Shown: piece after piece, positions 35,721 through 50,577 of the stretch
How positions within the stretch are numbered: position 1 is the stretch's first letter
Layout: every line of letters begins with the position of its first letter
Origin: Triops longicaudatus
Taxonomy: Eukaryota > Arthropoda > Branchiopoda > Notostraca > Triopsidae
Assembly: GCA_022885665.1 (NCBI GenBank)
Contig: JAGQDJ010000066.1
Location: forward strand, 248,001 to 312,000
Direction of reading: 5' to 3'
Length of the DNA: 64,000 nucleotides
The notes under the pieces: model-generated
Told to the model about the DNA's origin: nothing
Seen by the model: only the letters and a program-made list of their open reading frames with translations
The model's database searches: none
Position numbers and translations under genes: made by a program

Positions 35721-36867
35721 GGGGCTTCTTCGTTGAGAATAGCCTAACCACGTTTTACGGAACATCAAAAAAATAAATACTTTGTTTCCAGTTTCGCTTC
35801 TCACTAAGCAAATCGAGAAGGTGCTAGCACATGATGACACGCGCACGGTACAAAACGAAGATTTGCATATATAACGGCATCGAAGGTTTTCTTACAATGC
35901 AAAACAACGTGAAAAACACTTCTATTTCTAGCGTGCTCATTCACTATGTAAAAACCCTGTAACTAAATTAAGCCATCTGCTTTCTTCCGTTATCAGTAAG
36001 ATCCCATAGTTTAATCCGTAATTCAAACGATGAATTCGAGCGGCGATCATCCCTTGTGATACGATTCTGGCTCTCTAAGAGGGAAAATTTGCCAACATCC
36101 TGAATTAAATAAACAGGTGTTGGATAAATAGTACACGGAAAAACACATACACATTTTCAGCATTATTCTGTAGTGTACATGATGTGGATACTTACTACAG
36201 TATTTAATACTTTTTGCTATTTATCCTGGATTGCGTCTCTTCAGACCTGATAGAGGTTTCGACTACATTTGCAATGATAGACCATGAGTATGTGGCGACG
36301 TTTTCTGCACTGGGACCATGCAAGTTGGAACAATTGAACGGTATCTTTAATTTCCACTACAGTATTTCTGATTTACGGTCATAGGTTTCAACCACGGAAG
36401 TTGAAATATGAAGGCAAGTTTGTTTATTTGTGATCACACGAGAGGAATATTGAAGACATGCCTCGGAGACCGACGACATGGGACAGTAAACATGACAGGT
36501 AAAACGGCTCTGTTTGTGGCCAATGTCTTTTACCGTCTACTCGGAAAGTGCCGGCGAAAAACATGCCTGCAGTGCTAGTTTTTCTGCATCTGTTTCTTTT
36601 TTTCTCCACACTCATGGGCCCCGCAAGGTATACGAATAGCGAAGCGGTCGATGAGGTTGAAATGTTCCCAATTTTTTTCGACCGTCACTTAAATTGCTGC
36701 CCTTACAATATATATATTCTCAGTGTCAAGGTGAAAAAAAGGAGAAGAACAAGTTAAGCTACCGTTGTGTTTTCCCTCCCTTTCAGTTTCTTTAACTATG
36801 TGTGTTACCGAACAGGGGCAAAAAGGGAGGTGGGCCTTGTACTGTAGGTTTATTTTCTTTCTTCCCT

Positions 36868-36880
36868 CCCCCCCCCCCCC
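36868..36880 (+). repeat. Poly(C) tract (C13)
   Basis: Thirteen C preceded by CTTCCCTC, forming an extended pyrimidine tract; the minus strand is G-rich. Confidence 0.85.
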
Positions 36881-39800
36881 GACAAGTCCTTTCGTTTGTT
36901 GGAGTTGGGGAGTTGCCCCAAGTCTTACGTTAGCGCGTGCTGGTGGACGATGAAGTGGTTGTCGCTTGGTGCTCCACACTGGCCTTAAAAACGTCACCTG
37001 AAAAGCGGGGTCAAGGGACGATTGTTGTGGACGGAACTGTGTCGCAAATGGTTGTATCTTTCCTGTGAAGGCGTTTCTTTCTTGCGTTTGTGCAACCGGC
37101 AATGGGCCCAGGCTTGTAAAAATCAACCAAGAACGTGTTCGTCTATGCTGTTTAGGCTATTTTGAGGGAGGGAACTTACTGAAAGGATGTTTGGTTCTTA
37201 AACGAAACAGATAACAGAGAGAAGGGGGATGCTAGTTGAGGACTTGGTTTATGGGCAACTCCCACACAAACGTGGAAGTTTGTCTGCGGGGACAAGGGGA
37301 AAAATAGACCCTGAATTAGGTTCTTTTTTCGTCCCTTTTAGAGAAGGGCGGGGAGGATGCTATGGGGTTGTGCACGCTTACGAGTCCAATCCCCGTGAGA
37401 GCCGATTTTTTTTTTTTTGCTTGCTGCCATCACGTGATGATTCTAATGGTCAAGAATCGAACCTTACATGGCCAAACGTCTTCATTGTAGGCCAACCGCA
37501 TAGACACGACCGAAAGACGTTTCCCGGGGAAGAAACATCTTCCTCTGACTGACAGGTGCTTTGCATTGAACGTCTCGTCTTATTTCTTTTGTGAAAGAGC
37601 AAGGAGAGCGAAATTTAGAATTTTTCTTGGGTAATCAAGTTTCTTTTCTTGCATTTGAAGGTTTGACGAGCAAGTCCTGATAAGCTGCAGTTTCTGAAAA
37701 CCAGAGAGAGAGAAAAAATACGCTTTACGAGACATTACATATAATTATCATGCTGAGGTGTATAGGGCTGCAAGGTTCTTAACAAGCTTTTGTGCGTGTC
37801 CTGGCGCTTGCTAACTTGCTGGCGTCTCCCAAGTTTTTAATGAGCTTTGTTGTAGGAGAGTAAGCAGACTTGGCAAGTTTCAAAAGAGCTCGAGCTATAT
37901 AGGCAGGTGAGTTGGATTGTCTTCAGGCTTCGGACGAAAAGGAAGTGGAACAAGTACGAAGTTCAGAGTTACCAAGCTAGTTGGCGTAGACTCGGGTTGG
38001 CCTTTTTTACTTTCTCTTTTCTCTTCGTTTCGTTGTCGGCTTTTCATTTCCAATAAAAGGCAGCCTTCAGCAGAGGTAAAAAGCTGGTTGAAAACGCATA
38101 CAAAATTAGACTCAAAAATGCGATGGAGCAACGTTGACTTTTGAAAGTTCCTGTATGTGTGTGAAAACTAGACACAATCTCCTCTAAATCCCCGGGAGAT
38201 AAATGCAAAGGGTGCAGAAACATGTGAGGAAGTTGACTTTTTTTTCTTTTCTAATGTTGTGCCCATCAGCATCATTCTTTCCGTAAAGGTCCTGGCCCCC
38301 CAGTAGCCAAGTTACATCCCCCGGTTCGAAGTCTCCCAGGGACCGTCAACGGTCGCACCTTGTTAGGTTCGGTTTGTTCGTAAAACCTAGGGCCGTCGGC
38401 ACCCATTTGTCAGCAACGCTCAGGATGCAAGCGCGCCGCAGTGAAGAAATGCTCGAGCAGAGAAAAGAAACGGAGAATTTTGCTTGTATGTGTGAGTCTT
38501 GTCGAAAGTAATAATTAGGAACCATTGCCAGGTCGGAAACTGAAGATTTCCCTTTTCTGCTTTTCGGTGTGATTCGGTATAAAGACAGTAATCTTTCGTG
38601 TTTACCCCATTGATTCATGCTTACGACGGAAAAGAGTGTTTGGGGAATTTTAGTTAGAATGCTGATCTTGGAAGGAGAAAAGAAACCTTACCAACTGGGA
38701 TGAAAGACAGCAACGATGTAAAAGCCACTGCTGAGCTAGCGAGGAGAAAGATCCTTTTTAGGGGACCAGGAGAAAAGTTTTTGCGGGTCTTTCAAATGTC
38801 AAGAATTCATTACACTGATGGAAAGCTTATTACTGGAATAGGTAATGGCACGAATATATAGAGCAGCTAAAGGACAAAGCATGACAGAAATATAAGGGAA
38901 GCAAGATACTGTAGTAAGCCACAGTTCTTGTTCCAGTTTAACAGCAGGTGTTGTGAGTATTTTTTTATTTTGAAATTGAGAACTAGGTTAATTATACGAG
39001 AACTTCGCCTTCCTCTTTTTACTGGACTTTGCTAGGACTTGCAAGGTAATTAATCACAAAAAGCTTTACACTCGAGTGAAATTGGGTACATTGAATTCTT
39101 GTACGTTCGTGAACGATTTGCGGCTGGATTTTTGTACACAGATTACTTGCTTGGTAAGAATTACGCCATACGAACGCGTAACCGTGAATTGATTGACCAA
39201 TGTGTTACACTACTGCGTAACTAATTGGACTCATGTTTGGTTTACGTATAACGTAAAGATTTCTGTGCTGATAAGTATCGGATCGATTTGGGACATCTTT
39301 CATTTCGTACTTGAAAATCAAGCTGAGTAGTAGGTGATAAGACGAGCTGCAAGTGTGAAAGGATAATTTATCATGCTTCGTAAGATTCATTTATCTTGTT
39401 TACATGCCAGAGCAAATGTAGCATATGCTGCACGAACATCACGGCCGACATGATTACTCATATGCTCAGTACAGCACCGTATACTTCACGATTCATAAGG
39501 AGAGGCATGTTGGATATCATTTTTTCAAATATACCTTTTTTGCATTACATATGACCAATAAAAGTATTTGTAAAGAGTGGTTTTGTGGAGCGTTAAGTTG
39601 TCGAAGTCTACCGAAACTCGAATCTTTGTAAACGTGCGTAATATGACATCGGAACATCAAAACGTGTCATTTTGTCACCTGGGGATCTGGTATTAAAACA
39701 TACACGTTTACAGTCGAATCGTCACGAAGCCTATATACGCTTGTCTTACTTGTTGGTCTTGTCTCCGATTTCGTCTTTGGTAAGGTGTAGCTTTACTGTA

Positions 39801-42493
39801 AGGTGAGGTGATAAAATGGAAATTATTCGTTTTACGCGTTGGGTGGTGAATTTATTTCCTGATGTATCTTGCCATTAGCTAATTTGAAGTGAAAAGGGAA
39901 AGAAAGCAAGTGTTGTTGTGTTACATTAGGTGGCGACGGAATTGGGAACCATCAGACTTGGTGGAAAAGCGTGCAGGTTATCCAGCAAGGCTTTTCAAGA
40001 GTTGCTGTTTTGCATACTGAACTAGCGGTCCCAGATGTGGTTGTTATGCCAGCCACGAAACTTCAATAGGCTGTTGTGGGCAAATGACGTCGTAATTTGT
40101 GTTGATGCGAGGCTCCCTTGATACCGTCCTCCTAAATATGTGGCTTCCAGCATGTTTTGTGCCATGCCCGCCTCGAGTCCCGTAGAGCCGTTAACGTATA
40201 TCGGACAAGGGGGCTCGCTTGGGTCTTTTTAGCTATGCATCGCCGCAACCCGTAGTCGTTTGTCATAATTCTTTTCGAAGCATCTTTGGCCCCGTCTTGC
40301 GGCAAACCGTCTCAAAATTAAGCTGTCTTTTAAAGCCGTAATTTTCCGTGCGATTCCAAATTTACGTAAAAATATTAGCGGATCTAGAATATAGGCTGAC
40401 CTGTGAAATTCTGTTTTCTTTTATTACAGAGTAATAAAACAGCGTAAACGATGAGTTGACATGGCTGATGTATGACTGTTTATGAAAAAAGCAAAGTTTC
40501 TTTGCAGAGGCGTTCACGTATAAACGTGGAAAACCGCGTAAAAAATACAAGCGTAGAAACAGCATAAATACGAAAGTGATAAAAACAAGAAACATGTCTG
40601 ACCTCACGCTTAAGGTGCCGGAAAATATACTCATTGTAGCAATGCACACCCCGCCAACTCAGAGTGAGCAACAGGAATTGTGGGCAGTAAGTGTCAAACG
40701 GTCTTTCCTTTTCCCTTAACTGTAATCTGACTTTATGTGCGAGGCTGTGAAACCAGTGAAAACTACTCGAGGAAGGCCATGCAACCGCCGTTTTCAAAGA
40801 TGGCGGAAAAGTGACTAGAACAAACTGCATTTCACTGCTATGTTCAGCTGTGGATTGGTTTATTGGTAGCTTCCGTCATTCTTATAGCTAACATCCCAGT
40901 AATTGCCACGCAGGAATAGTCTATCTGTACTTACGACCCACTGCTGAGGCATTTTTGCGTCAAAGTCAAACAATGGAGTCGAGCCATGAAGTCGAGCTGT
41001 CAGTAACATTGCGTAACGTAGTTATGCGATCTTCTGGCCGTTTTTACCTGCGAACACCGTGGCTTGGCTGAAGGCAACAGTATGAGGTGCTAATAGTGGC
41101 CGGGAGATGGCATGTGTAGATATTTCCTACATTTATTCGGTATCGCTTTTCGGGGGGAGTTCAAATTCTCCCGGCAAAATTTTTAAGTTTGTTCTAGCTC
41201 TTTTTCACACATGTTGCGATACTGGAGCTCAGTATTTATGTCTGCGTTCTTTACCATATGGATATTACCTCAAGATCAAATGAATTCACCTTGAGCTCAT
41301 CTGGAGCATTCTTATGAAATATTAAGACCAAATCGTCCCCACCCGTCTCGATTAATGAATATTTTATCGGATAAACTATTCATGACTTTGCTACATATAT
41401 AGTTCCCTATAGGTTTCTATAATTTATAGCGTTTATGAAGATGTCTGTATATAATGCGTCTGGTGGAAGAACGTCAGCACATCGCACAAGGCAGTCCTAA
41501 AATAATAGAAATTGTCAGTGTGTAAACTAATCTCTTTCATTTTTGAAGTCGGCTCCGGGGATTCGAAGCATGACAGATCATTTGATTGCTTACCTTTCAT
41601 CCCTGTCACTATTGCCTCGTTTCACTCAATGAACTCCGCCGTCTTCAGCAGCCAGCCGGTCTAAGGACTTCCTACAGCAATTGTTAGATCACAGTGTAAA
41701 ATTATACTGTCATGTTACTGTCACTGGAATCATTCAAAACGTTGCGATTAGTTCTCCGTTCGTTCCGTACCGTTTTGCTCGGACACAATTGTTGGGAGCC
41801 TGGGAACCGAAAAAAGTACAGGGTTGGAATGAAATAAACGTCAAGTTAGCCTATATTTAATGCCGCATTGAATAGCAGAATAACGTATTGTCACTCATCC
41901 CGAGGACACATGAGAAGTTCATTCAGTGCGTTGCGGTGACCAGGTAGTTTTCACTAAAGCTTGTTTTCGCACTTACTAATCATGTTTATAAGGTTGTTGT
42001 CTATTTCTCCAGATCTCTAGTGTTAAATTTTTTAGCAGTAAAAGGGCAAGTACGAATTTGTTGAGTATTGTTTAAGTAAAAACTTTACGGACTTAGCTTA
42101 AAAGGGTTTCGGACTTTCAGTGGAGATACTCATCAGCTTAACTGATTTTTCTGTTCGACATCCCTGGATGACCAAAGCCCGTCTTTTAAACGAAACCATT
42201 TCCCTTTTCCCTACAAAACGAGCTGATGGTTTGGGACAGGGCTCAAATTGAACAAATTTAACATGACTTTTTACCTAGTTGCACACGCCCAGCATTTGCT
42301 TGCTAAATCTAGATTCAGACAGAGGATAAGCAAAAACTTTGGCCTGATGTCGAGAAAATAGCACACGCTGGTCTAGGAGCAGCTTTGTCTAATTGCACAT
42401 TAATATCGCATTTTCCCGGAGTCTGACAACGTCCCAGTGAACTACAAAGTGGGTCGCTAGATCAGATAAGTTTTGTGACAAAAGTTACAATAA

Positions 42494-42885
42494 GCCTTGA
42501 CTTACGCGAAGGATGCGTTCCCGAAACCTCGCCTATGTGAAAAATGTAAGACTTATGTAGAAAATTTTGTAGAAAATTACAATTACATATCATAATTACA
42601 AAATCGTTTCAGCATAATTTATACCAATAAGTTTGTTGAGCAATGTCATTCAAAAGGAAAATCAGATAACTATATCCCGTCCTTACTTACTGTATTGCAA
42701 TTTAACTTACTGTTTATTCGTAGAAGCTTGTTTCAAGTATTTCATTTCCGCCATGTATCTCTTTATCCCAAGCTAAATTATGTAAGCAAAAGAGACGACA
42801 TAATTCAGCGGGATTGGAAGATAAGCTCATATAACTTAAAATAAGCCTTGATAATAAACTTTGAATAATAAGCGAAAACTCGAGT
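42494..42885. mobile_element. Possible pogo/Tigger-like MITE
   Basis: Starts CCTTGACTTACGCGAAGGAT then GCGTTCCCGAAACCTCGCC and CGTAAG-type motifs, which resemble the ends of some Tigger-like elements. Near 42865-42885 the minus strand reads CCTTCACTCGAGTTTTCGC, a weak inverted match to the left end. Boundaries and family are tentative. Confidence 0.25.
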
Positions 42886-45800
42886 GAAGGTCTTACCCGA
42901 CTGGAATAGTCGAGTTAAACGTCTCGTCCAAGGAGCAAGAGTTATTCTGAATTATGAGCGTTCAAAGTCAATAGCAGTTTGAACTCCTCCTTAGCGTTTC
43001 TTCTTTACAGACTGTCTTAGACACGGAAATAGTGAGTGCTAGGATTAGAGCTACTTTTAAGCTTTTTTCCGAAGAAAACATATCCTATACTCATATCTGC
43101 CCTTTTCTTTTCAGTAAAAGATTGGACCGTTCCGGTTATTTTGGTTTTTTAGGCAAGTCAGGTTGTCAAGAGGCGTGTAGCTGCATTTAGAGGAAATCTA
43201 ACGAATTAGGAGACTCAAATGTGAAGGGTAGCTTCAGTTTTAGTAACGCAGGATAAAAGGTACGAACCGCTTCTAATATCAACCAGTGATACGTGTAAAA
43301 TTGTGCATCTCACCTGCCGTGGTTAAATGGATTTATTGTCATAATTTTTAATTTCTTTAAAAGTATATGCATATTCATGGGTTGCAATTGACTCTCGTGG
43401 AGCATTCGACCACGTTTAGGGCTCTTTTACCTAGTTTGAAACGTGTCTTCAATTTAGCAAACGCATGATACACTTAGATTTAAAAATAATTTCTAAAATC
43501 ATGCAGTGATTTTACGGAAGACTATTATGGATTAAATCCAAAATATTCAAAAGACTACACCTCAGGTAGCTTCCCTAAGCCTCCCTTGTTGTCGCTTCTT
43601 TCAACATTATTTGCTTTTCAGTTTGCGTTCGAACTCATGCTCCAGAGTCATGTTCGGTATTTTATGAAAGGCAAATCCAGATTGCTTTGTAGTGGCTTGC
43701 CTCAGTGTAGTGGTAGGCCAACATTGGGTTGCACTGTAAAAGCTTTTGGATTTCTTAACCAATGCGTTTGATTGAAAGCTTGCAAGTCAGCACCCCATAA
43801 AAAGACCCCTCGAAAAAAGTATCATTGTTGATCACTATGATTGAACACTTTTATTCCTGGGCTATCTTCTGCTTGATAAATGTTCTAGCACCGTTGTAAA
43901 GCGAACGAAGGGGCAAGTTGTCGTTTTGAACGGTCCGTGGTGAACCCACGAAAATCCCAAGACTTGTTTCATAGTTGGGCAAGAAAAGGGCGCCGGATTT
44001 CATGCTTGTTATACAACCACAATCAGAGTGACTCTTCTTCATGCATAAAAGGCTGCCTGTCTATTCAATGCAGACCATGTAGTCATGCAAACACCCGTGG
44101 CTCAAGTAACACCAAGTCTCGGTTTCATTTGTTTTCACGGCGGTTTCAGTATTACACTTCGGGGGCTACATGCTGTCTTCATGAGCATTCATACACTACA
44201 GCCCCTGCATGACTGCAAATGTCAAACGCTGAAATAGACGAGTATGATCATGGTTTGCGTAGTGTGTGTCAGTCGTCTTACCAAGCTCTAAGGCACAGAA
44301 CGGTCTATTAAACCGGAGCGGAAATGACAGTTTAGATACCTAAGGGAGAAAATGATGGTCCTACTGTCATCGCCACTTAGCCTGCATTTACAGGTGACAA
44401 AAGTTGGAGTTTATGAAAAAGCTGTGGCAGGTATAGGAATCCCAGGTTCAATGTTCCTTGCTACCTCCCCTTCGCATGTTGATGAAACTGCAAGCAGTGA
44501 AAACGAGTGCGTCCTTTTCTTTTATCAACTGTGGTATGATGTGTCGATTTTGTATTCCATAGAAATTGTGTTGCATAATAATATGATTGTAATGTCAACG
44601 CTTTTTCCGCACTTAAAATTTTTTTTTTAAATGCTCTTCTTTTTCTTTGAATATTTTGTATAATTAAATTTTCGATATTATTTGATTCTATTGGTTATGG
44701 TTGTATTTTTAATTTCGATTTTGAATTGCTGATCTCAGAATTTTTTTAGTGTTCGTAATCTTACCTCGTGTTTACACGTTTTGTTTGCATATTTAATTTA
44801 TTGGTTTATTTTTGGTGTTCTACCACCTTGCCTTTCGTAGCAGAAAGAAATGCCTGGGTTATACAGGAAATGTGCGAAAACGCACATTAGGCGGGCAACT
44901 ACCACTGCCTTTGTGTAATTCATAAAGTGAATGCCGATTCAAACTGCGGAGAGTTCTTCTACAAAAGATTCCAAATGCGTGGGGCTTGGGAACATGAAAG
45001 TTTACGAAGTAAAATTGGCGTATTGACATACCTTCGAAATGGGAATTGGCTGAACGTGGTGCTCCCATTAACTAGCGATGAATGAGGGCCAATTGGGAAC
45101 AAGAGGCGGACAGTAGTTGAATGCTTGTCACTCGCCCCTTTACACAGTCCCCTACTCGCTTGTTTTAGGGATGCTCGTCCGGAAAAACTTTTCTATGGAG
45201 AAATAGAGTATTATCATCGTTATCGATTCCCATTAGTGGGTTAACTATACCAAAGGGGAATTCTCTGGAACGGTACAAAAGACTGCCGGTAGAACCTAAC
45301 CAACAAGTAATGGCAACTGCTTCTTTTCCCAAGTGTGAGCGTCACCTGCTTCCTTTTTTGTTGATATGGGCAAACTATTGTCTACCTAAAGCAGCAAATG
45401 CAGGCTAACTGGAGGGACTCATGGGCTTTTTCAGCTTGCCAATGCCAAGTGCTAACTAATTGTAAGACGCGAGGGCGTGAATGTAAGTGAATCTACAAAA
45501 AAAAGGAAGGAGACTGCGACGTCGCTGGCGCCGCTCCGCTCGCTCCCAATGAGAAAGCTTTCCAATTCTTGGCGAGTTCCACGCTGCGACGCACTCTCGC
45601 CCGCTTGGTCAACCATGCGAATTCGTCGTCCCAAAGTCCCACTGATTTGAAAGGGGTATCCTGCGAGGAAATTGGCTTCCAATGGATGTCTTTAAGTGCT
45701 TTTCTGTGGCGCAGTTTTATTTACTTTGCATAATGAAGGGTGTCGTGCGGGAGTCAAGTTGACGGCGCCAAAAACGGGCCATGACCGCGACTACAAGGCA

Positions 45801-48800
45801 CTGCAGCTTGCACCTTTTTCCTCGCCATGTCTTGTCGTTAAAGACCGAGGCGAATTAGAGTTTGGGCTGACTTCGCTTCCAAACCGCGTCTTTTGTTCGC
45901 TATTTTCGTTCCTCTTCCTTCCCACACTTGGAATTTACGTTGGAGTAAGACCGGAGTACGATTGAGAAAATAAGCTTAATAAACTTAAGTCACATAATAA
46001 ACTTACGGTACCGAGACATCTCTTATAGTATTGGCGTTTAATGATAGGCTGTTGGTGAGGCCACAATAAATGACACGTCTTTCCAAATACTTATCATTTT
46101 TTACATCGAGACGCACACTGGCATTTTACTATGCGATATGTACGTCATAGCTGGTCGACATTAAGTCAGTTTGATGCCTTTACTTTCCACTCAGTTTCAA
46201 AAAAAAAAATTTACGTGCATGTGAAATGTTATCCCAATCTCTTTTTTACTTAAAATTAGTGAAGTAACTGGAATTGATTGGTTACATTTTCTCATGTCTA
46301 CTTCGGACAGCATTGTGTAGGAGAAATGCACATCGGAACGGGCCTACTTTCCAGACGCATGCAGAGTAATTGCCTCCTTTTCGGAACAGTAAAGTCCTTA
46401 TACCGGGATACAAACAACCCTGACTTGTTTTCAAAATGTATTAAAATTTGACACTCCCAAAAGGCTTGACGTAGTGTCATTTTTTATGTCAGTTGACAAA
46501 ATGTCAGTAGTCTAGATAAGCTTTGCAAGTTGTTTGAAGTTGAATTTATTCGAAAGGATGCTCATTATAAACTGATTTGCATTGATATTCCAAAATAGCT
46601 GGAATAGATTCATCCTAAAAGCAAAAACACGCACAAAAAACAATTATGAGCTTGAATAGAAATGATAAACGTGTTTCATGATTTTTCCCATGCTTTTACA
46701 TGTACAGTACGTTCATGTAAAATTACATAGCTACGTAGTGCTCGTGGAATTGGGCAATGTAATTCGAGGAATATTTGAGAGGAAAATCTACCAGAGTCGA
46801 CGACATTTGTCAAAACCAAAGGTAGGACGGGAGTCTTTCATAATAAGAAGGTTGTTCATGTTTGCGAGTTTTGTGCACGAAAGAGTGCATTATAAGCTGG
46901 AATTATAGAAAGTTTTACGCAAAACAATAGCGCGCCCAGTTTTGGAGACAGGTTTTGTGTTCACCATGTTTGGAATCTTATTGCAATGTAAAATTCTGGA
47001 AAGGGGAGATGTACTAAATCGCGGTATGCGTGCACATTTAAGAGATATTCAATATTTACCGCCTTTCTGAGCTGAGCTTTCTTACTAAAGATTACTTTTT
47101 CGTTTGAGAATTCGTATTTTTTTCTTGAAGGTAAAGCTCAGAAAAGGGTTGAATAGGAACTGCACATATTTCATAACATCTTACGTTTTTCGAGCGACCA
47201 AGGCTAATTCGCCATTGGTCTTTCGACGCCTCAGCTTTTTTAGCCGAGAAGGAAGATGAACGATGTCTGTTAAGAAACCTCAGCTTAAAAAGCATGCTGA
47301 GTGAAGGACGTGTTTTTAAGGTGGTATGGTATTCTTGTTTAGGCCAGGAAAAAAATGTATAAAAGTCCAAGAGTCGCAGCAAGAGTTGTCTATGTTTTGG
47401 ACTAACAAAGAAAGTAATAAGTAAGGATTTCAAATGCTTGCGCAGTCGCTTAACACTTGACGACATTTGCTTACGCTTCAGTCGCTTTCCTGAACATCTT
47501 CCCTCGTTTTGTGCGAGGATGTCGAGGTTCTTTTGAACTCTAATTCGGCTCCTATTTAAGTCGGTGAATGCAGTACCACTCCGGCAAAAGGAGAATTTAA
47601 TCTGTTGCCGTTTTGCGTCCCAAACACGGCGCTTTTTATTATTTCTTTTTTTTTTTGTGGAGGGCTTGTGAAGGGGCTGCTTCTTGTCCGCACCATTAAT
47701 TCGGTACAAAATGGATATCCAAAGGCGAAGTAGTCATGCTATCATAGCTACTTGAAGGTAGAGATTATGATTCATGGGCTTCACAAGCTTTTAAACCCAA
47801 GTCTGTTTAAAAAGCGCAGGATGCTGCAACTAATGCGTAAGCTTTCTCGGGGAATTAAAAAAAAAACGAACTGAACACATCTCTACCTGTTAGATCGCGT
47901 TAGACCAGAAGGTATTCAGCCCGACTTAAGGGAATCAAACTAAATCAGATATAAATTGGTTTTAGAGCGAATCTTTTCGTATGCATACAGAAAAGCTACT
48001 ATTCCAGAGACACTCAAGCTACTCACGGTGATACTTCATAGCCTCAAAAAATCGTCATAAACGTCCTAAAATTAATAGAAACTATACTTAGCCTCTTTCC
48101 CTGAAAAGTAAAGTGCAGCCGCTAAATCTGTGATAACTTGCCTCCCAGCATTTAATTCTGCACTATTTCTTTTTGTTTAAACATTAAAAAATGAACTATT
48201 TTTCGGTGTTCCACATGAAATATACATTTTTATTTACATAAATTATATTAGCTACTCTTTCTGCTTGAAAAATCTTTTGAAATTGTTTGAAATATATTGT
48301 ACTGCCCATATTTTTTCCAAAGATACTGTGATCGTAGGATGTAAGTGAACTCACAAAATAATTTTTACCTTACAAAATAATTTGAAACAATCACTCGACT
48401 TCGTGGCGCAAAGTTCGAGCGGTTCGCGACTTGCGAATTCTTGCGGTTGTAACACTGCGACTTTTTAAGGGAAAAGGAATGTCACATATACACAAGTACA
48501 TTACAATCCCGTAGGTAATCTGACAATAATGTAAGAATCTTTTAGCAAGATCGTGAGAAATAGGCTGCATTAAAGCTGCAAGCCATATAATTGTTTTTGA
48601 TACACTAGCATCATTAAGCACAGTGAATTACGACAATTTGTCTGAAATACAAGAACGTTATATTTAATTTTGCGAAACTAACTAAACAAGCCTTTTGAAG
48701 ACATCCGTCCAATCCCTGTCTCAGTCACGGTTAAAGTGTTTCATTTTACGCGGATTTTATTTACGCGCTATGTTCGATAAAACAGTTGCTTATGCGAATA

Positions 48801-50405
48801 CTTAATTATAGCAAATGTAATATAATTAAATATAGAGCTTAAGAAGTTACAAGGTCAATTATTTATTGAAACCATACTATTCTGTAGTTAACTCTTACCA
48901 GTAATAAAGGGATGGGTTCCGTGGGGGGTAGTGGTGTAGGTTTGGTTTAGTTCATCGCGAAAAGAATGTATACATATTATGCGGCTTACAGCAGGCCTTT
49001 TTTTTACCTTGCGCCCGAAAAGCTTCCATGTTTGGTAAGGAACTTTCCATGCCTGCCTCAATTTTCAGTGAGTTCACGATATGTCCGATGTAATAATAGG
49101 TGTAAAGCTGTTTTTTAATCGATAACTTTCGCGAGTTTTTTTCTGAATCCACCAAAAGGAACCTGTCTAAGCGAAGGTTGTGTATTTTTATGACTTACTT
49201 CACCTGTCTTGGGTTCGGGGGTTTTACAGGACGCTGGCTGCTGTTTTATAACTTTATTCTCCGTTTACAAGTTGTGCTCATCGGGGAGGCTGCTGCTGGG
49301 AAGACTTGTAAAAGCGGGAGGTAATTATAAGCAAGGTGATTTGTTGTAGACGTAACGAAAATAGCAGATAAAGAAGGTGTAAGACTGCGCCTCGTAAAAA
49401 CCAACCTGTGGGGGGAGGTCGTGTTTTCGGTAAGGGTTACGAAGCCAACCATTGTTTAAGAAAGATCTTATTTTAGGCCCATTCTTTCAGTGGTCAATTA
49501 ACACTGCCCAGTACTTAAAAACTGGAAAGGTGTGTATTGAGTTCTGCGGCAGTGGAACGAAATAACTGACGGACAAGTAAAAAACGTGGTTTGCAACACA
49601 CCGAGTTTGTCGGTAGGCGTTAGAGCGGATATCAATGAGTCAAAGTCAAGTTAACCAGGGGCCCGCTCAGCTTATAGGTCGCTGTGGTTGCTTCTGCTGC
49701 TTCAAGTGGCGGCTTCTTTCCAGAAAGTTACACGCGACGGATTTATGAGACGTGCAATGTTTGGCCAGGTAGCCAGGAACTCACGAAAGCTTACAGGCAG
49801 GTATCAAATAAATAACACCATCACATCCCTAAAAATACCCAGCTCATCATCTTTGTATTTAAGAAAGCCTCTCTTCATAGATTACTTTGCATCAGATTTT
49901 TTCCCAGGCGTCGTTGGGCTACTGCAATGCATCTGCTGGAAAATTTTCAAAAACAAATCATTGAAAAATAAAATTTAATAATACTGACGTTAGGAAAATC
50001 AAATGAGTTGTGGAAAGAAAATTCGTAAATCTATGTAAAACTAAAAAAGCAACGTCCGAGTTATTTTCTTACCTGAAATAGATTCTTTTATGATAGACTA
50101 CATATTTAATGAGTGTTAGTTGCTTTTGCTGAATTTAATGTCACAGACTCTTACACAGACACCGCTTTTGCTTCTTATATTCTCAAAACATCCCTAACGT
50201 TTTGGATAAATTTTTACTGAATGTCAAATTAAATGAAATTAATGAGGAAGAACTCAAATCCAGAAAATCGAGGAAACGTAGCACTATTAGACAAATCATA
50301 CATAAATTGTAATGCTTTCTCAGTATCGTTTAAGTAAAATTAGTTCGGGACTAGGAGATGGAACGTGTAAGCTTTCTGTAGTATAATCGAAGTCAGCATA
50401 CTGGT

Positions 50406-50577
50406 CAAGGCCGTGCCCAGGAAGGGGGTTAGGGTCCCCCCTCCCCCCGAAATTTTTATGCTCTAACGGGGAAGATAGGAGAAACCTTTAATGCAAAATA
50501 ATGCATACGAAAACTTCCCCGAAAACTCTAAAAACCCCTTCGAACCAATATCCTGGATGCGGCTGTGGTACAGGCCA
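50406..50577 (-). mobile_element. Small inverted-repeat (MITE-like) element, copy 2
   Basis: Inverted relative to copy 1. On the minus strand it carries GGATATTGGTTCGAAGGGG, then AGTTTTCGGGGAAGTTTTCG, TATGCATT, GGTTTCTCCTATCTTCCCC and AAAAATTTCGGGGGGAGG, and ends GGGCACGGCCTTG. Each block matches copy 1 at 8001 in order. About ten extra bases lie next to its 5' end. Confidence 0.65.

Noticed and set aside
36689..37126. 145-codon open frame on minus
   Set aside because: It runs through the complement of the C13 tract (poly-Gly) and low-complexity sequence and has no recognisable motif.
38295..38345. B-box-like GGTTCGAAGTC
   Set aside because: No cloverleaf can be drawn around it.
41535..41620. 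tRNA 3'-end look-alike on minus (CTTCGAATCCCCGGAGCC)
   Set aside because: The T-stem does not pair and no acceptor or D-arm is present upstream.
48740..48830. TTTACGCGGATTTTATTTACG, resembling a pogo-type end
   Set aside because: Too short and no partner terminus was found.
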